Positions 4,983-7,255 of a stretch of 7,255 nt of DNA are shown piece by piece (position 1 is the stretch's first letter; every line of letters begins with the position of its first letter). The notes under the pieces were generated by a model. The model ran no database searches, had not been told where the DNA came from, and saw only the letters and a list, made by a program, of their open reading frames with translations. The position numbers were made by a program, and so were the translations under genes. Source of the DNA: an uncultured Rhodospirillales bacterium (lineage in GTDB: Bacteria; Pseudomonadota; Alphaproteobacteria; Rhodospirillales; Defluviicoccaceae). The stretch lies in the NCBI GenBank assembly GCA_937127205.1, contig CAKZLS010000180.1, positions 1-7,255 on the forward strand, read 5' to 3'.

Positions 4983-7255
4983 ATGGATACAATCGCCATT
5001 CGTGGCGCGCGCGAGCACAATCTGCGCAATGTCGACGTCGACATTCCCCGTAACAGCCTTACGGTGGTGACCGGTCTGTCGGGCTCGGGCAAATCGTCGC
5101 TCGCGTTCGACACCGTCTACGCCGAGGGCCAGCGGCGGTATGTGGAATCCTTGTCCGCCTATGCGCGTCAGTTCCTCGAGTTGATGCAGAAACCGGACGT
5201 GGATTCCATCGAAGGACTGTCCCCCGCTATTTCCATCGAGCAGAAAACCACGTCGCGCAACCCCCGCTCCACCGTCGGCACCGTCACCGAGATCCATGAC
5301 TACATGCGGCTATTGTGGGCGCGCGTCGGCGTTCCGCACTCGCCGGCCACGGGCCTGCCCATCGAGAGCCAGACGGTGAGCCAGATGGTGGACCGGATCA
5401 TGGACATGCCCGAGGGGACGCGGCTCTTGGTGCTCGCCCCCATCGTCCGCGGCCGCAAGGGCGAATACCGCAAGGAATTCCTGGATCTTCGAAAACGCGG
5501 CTTTCAACGGGTTAAGGTGGACGGCACCATCTATGACATCGAGGACGTTCCGGACCTCAACAAGAAACTCAAACACGACATCGACGTGGTGGTGGACCGC
5601 GTCGTCGTGCGCGACGGGATCGCCAGCCGCCTGGCCGACAGCCTGGAGGCATCGCTGGCGCTGGCCGACGGGCTGGCCTTCACCGAGGACCCGGACGGCG
5701 GCGAGCGAACCGCGTTTTCCGCCAAGTTCGCCTGTCCCGTGTCGGGTTTCACGATTGATGAAATCGAGCCCCGGCTGTTCTCCTTCAACAACCCGTTCGG
5801 CGCCTGTCCGAGATGCGACGGTCTCGGCACCCAGATGTACTTCGACCCGGAGCTGGTCATCCCCGACGACCGGCAGTCGCTGGCCGAAGGCGTGATTGCG
5901 CCGTGGGCCAATTCGTCGTCGAAATATTACCGCCAGACCCTGGACAGCCTCGCCGCCCATTTCGATTTCGACCTCGCGACCCCTTACAACCAGTTGGACT
6001 CGAAGGTCCGCCAGCTGATCCTCTACGGTTCCGATAACGAACCGCTGACCATGCGCTACAACGACGGCGTTCGCGCATACGAGATCCGCAAACCCTTCGA
6101 GGGCGTCATTCCCAACATGGAGCGGCGGTGGAAGGAAACGGACTCGTCATGGGTGCGTGACGAGCTGTCGCGCTATCAGACCGTGACCCAGTGCGACACC
6201 TGCGCCGGCAAGCGCCTGAAACCCGAAGCCCTCGCGGTCAAGGTGGCCGATCGCGACATCAGTGAAGCGGCCGACCTTTCCATCGAAGCCGCCACCGATT
6301 GGTTCTCCGGGCTCGAGCAGACACTCACACCGCAAAGGCGCGAGATCGCCCGGCGCATTCTGCGCGAAATCAATGAACGGCTGGGCTTCCTCAAGAATGT
6401 GGGCCTCGGCTATCTGAACCTGTCGCGTACATCGGGCACGCTGTCAGGAGGCGAGAGCCAGCGGATCCGCCTGGCGTCGCAGATCGGCTCCGGGTTGACG
6501 GGCGTGCTGTACGTGCTCGACGAACCCTCCATCGGCCTGCACCAGCGCGACAACGATCGCCTGCTCGCCGCGCTGAGACGGCTGCGCGACCTCGGCAACA
6601 CCGTCATCGTCGTCGAACACGACGAGGAAGCCATCCGCACCGCCGACTACTTGGTGGACATGGGACCGGGCGCCGGCGTTCACGGCGGCACCGTGGTGGC
6701 GCGCGGGCTGCCCGACGAAGTCATGGCCAATCCGGACAGCCTGACAGGCCAGTACCTGACCGGCGCCCGGGAAGTGCCGGTCCCCGCTCGCCGCCGGGCC
6801 AAGAGGAAGGGCCGCCAGCTCAAGGTATCCGGCGCCCGGGCCAACAACCTGCAAAACCTCACCGTGACCTTTCCGCTCGGCACCTTCACCTGTGTCACCG
6901 GGGTGTCGGGCGGCGGCAAATCTTCGCTGGTGGTGGACACGCTGTACCAGGCTTTGGCGCGGCGCCTGCATGGTGCGCGGGTTCATGCCGGAGCGCATGA
7001 CCGCATCGACGGTATCGAACGCATCGACAAGGTGGTGGACATCGACCAGTCGCCCATCGGCCGCACCCCGCGCTCCAATCCCGCCACCTATACCGGCGCC
7101 TTCACGCCCATCCGCGACTGGTTCGCCAACCTGCCCGACGCCAAGATCCGCGGCTACAAGCCGGGACGGTTCTCCTTCAACGTAAAGGGCGGTCGGTGCG
7201 AGGCCTGTCAGGGCGACGGTGTCATCAAGATCGAGATGCATTTCCTGCCCGATGT
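4983..7255 (+). CDS. uvrA: excinuclease ABC subunit UvrA (3'-partial)
   Basis: UvrA is the damage-sensing ATPase of nucleotide excision repair; its dimer scans DNA and loads UvrB at lesions. The window holds 757 complete codons of a protein usually about 940-970 residues long, so roughly the last fifth is missing. It has two ABC ATPase modules. The first has Walker A GLSGSGKS at 31-38 (K37), signature LSGGESQRI from 487 and Walker B VLDEPSIGLH with D513-E514. The second has Walker A GVSGGGKS at 640-647 (K646); its signature and Walker B lie beyond the edge. The first zinc site has C251, then S254 where many homologues have Cys, and C275-x2-C278. The last zinc site starts with CEAC (C739, C742). 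Segments such as SPATGLPIESQTVSQMVDRI belong to the UvrB-binding region. The reading frame is intact throughout. It is divergent from ssb, the classic uvrA-ssb arrangement. Confidence 0.98.
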   Translation, partial: MDTIAIRGAREHNLRNVDVDIPRNSLTVVTGLSGSGKSSLAFDTVYAEGQRRYVESLSAYARQFLELMQKPDVDSIEGLSPAISIEQKTTSRNPRSTVGTVTEIHDYMRLLWARVGVPHSPATGLPIESQTVSQMVDRIMDMPEGTRLLVLAPIVRGRKGEYRKEFLDLRKRGFQRVKVDGTIYDIEDVPDLNKKLKHDIDVVVDRVVVRDGIASRLADSLEASLALADGLAFTEDPDGGERTAFSAKFACPVSGFTIDEIEPRLFSFNNPFGACPRCDGLGTQMYFDPELVIPDDRQSLAEGVIAPWANSSSKYYRQTLDSLAAHFDFDLATPYNQLDSKVRQLILYGSDNEPLTMRYNDGVRAYEIRKPFEGVIPNMERRWKETDSSWVRDELSRYQTVTQCDTCAGKRLKPEALAVKVADRDISEAADLSIEAATDWFSGLEQTLTPQRREIARRILREINERLGFLKNVGLGYLNLSRTSGTLSGGESQRIRLASQIGSGLTGVLYVLDEPSIGLHQRDNDRLLAALRRLRDLGNTVIVVEHDEEAIRTADYLVDMGPGAGVHGGTVVARGLPDEVMANPDSLTGQYLTGAREVPVPARRRAKRKGRQLKVSGARANNLQNLTVTFPLGTFTCVTGVSGGGKSSLVVDTLYQALARRLHGARVHAGAHDRIDGIERIDKVVDIDQSPIGRTPRSNPATYTGAFTPIRDWFANLPDAKIRGYKPGRFSFNVKGGRCEACQGDGVIKIEMHFLPD

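Noticed and set aside
4767..5297. Minus-strand 176-codon frame ending just before ssb
   Set aside because: It overlaps the conserved start of uvrA including Walker A, has shadow-type composition, and its end covers the divergent promoter region.
6900..6923. GVSGGGKS in the second UvrA Walker A instead of GVSGSGKS
   Set aside because: It still fits GxxGxGK(S/T), and I recall this Gly form in other alphaproteobacterial UvrA proteins, so it is not unusual.
6444..7241. Minus-strand 265-codon frame antisense to uvrA
   Set aside because: It lies wholly within the conserved UvrA coding sequence and shows no recognisable motif.

Overview
The window comes from an alphaproteobacterium with a GC-rich genome, perhaps a Rhodospirillales-like lineage. 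The main evidence is the gene order (uvrA divergent from ssb-gyrA-coaD). Lineage-typical sequence forms add to this: UvrA has CPVSGFTI in its first zinc site, GyrA has a long charged insert in its C-terminal domain, and a direct-repeat GAAC-N7-GAAC motif of the alphaproteobacterial LexA-box type is present. The placement is inferred from remembered family patterns, not from a search.

Layout from left to right: (1) 10-366, plus strand, a small unrecognised protein gene that may begin upstream of the window. (2) 367-539, a fairly AT-rich gap with no gene. (3) 540-615, minus strand, tRNA-Lys(UUU) with an encoded CCA. (4) 665-1209, minus strand, coaD followed by a probable terminator hairpin. (5) 1265-4075, minus strand, gyrA. 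(6) 4076-4279, a regulatory-looking spacer with several perfect inverted repeats and a LexA-box-like direct repeat. (7) 4280-4765, minus strand, ssb. (8) 4766-4982, a divergent promoter region. (9) 4983 to the right edge, plus strand, the first 757 codons of uvrA.

The genes are core housekeeping functions. UvrA starts nucleotide excision repair, SSB protects single-stranded DNA, GyrA with GyrB sets negative supercoiling, and CoaD makes dephospho-CoA. tRNA-Lys serves translation. gyrA and coaD are separated by about 55 bases and are probably co-transcribed; ssb may read into them or end in the spacer.

I see no mobile element, CRISPR array, toxin-antitoxin pair or clearly new multi-gene system. 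The observations most worth checking are a possible SOS operator in front of gyrA (with none visible in front of uvrA or ssb), the row of inverted repeats in the same spacer, glutamines at two usually conserved GyrA positions including the quinolone site, and the unknown gene beside the 3' end of the tRNA.
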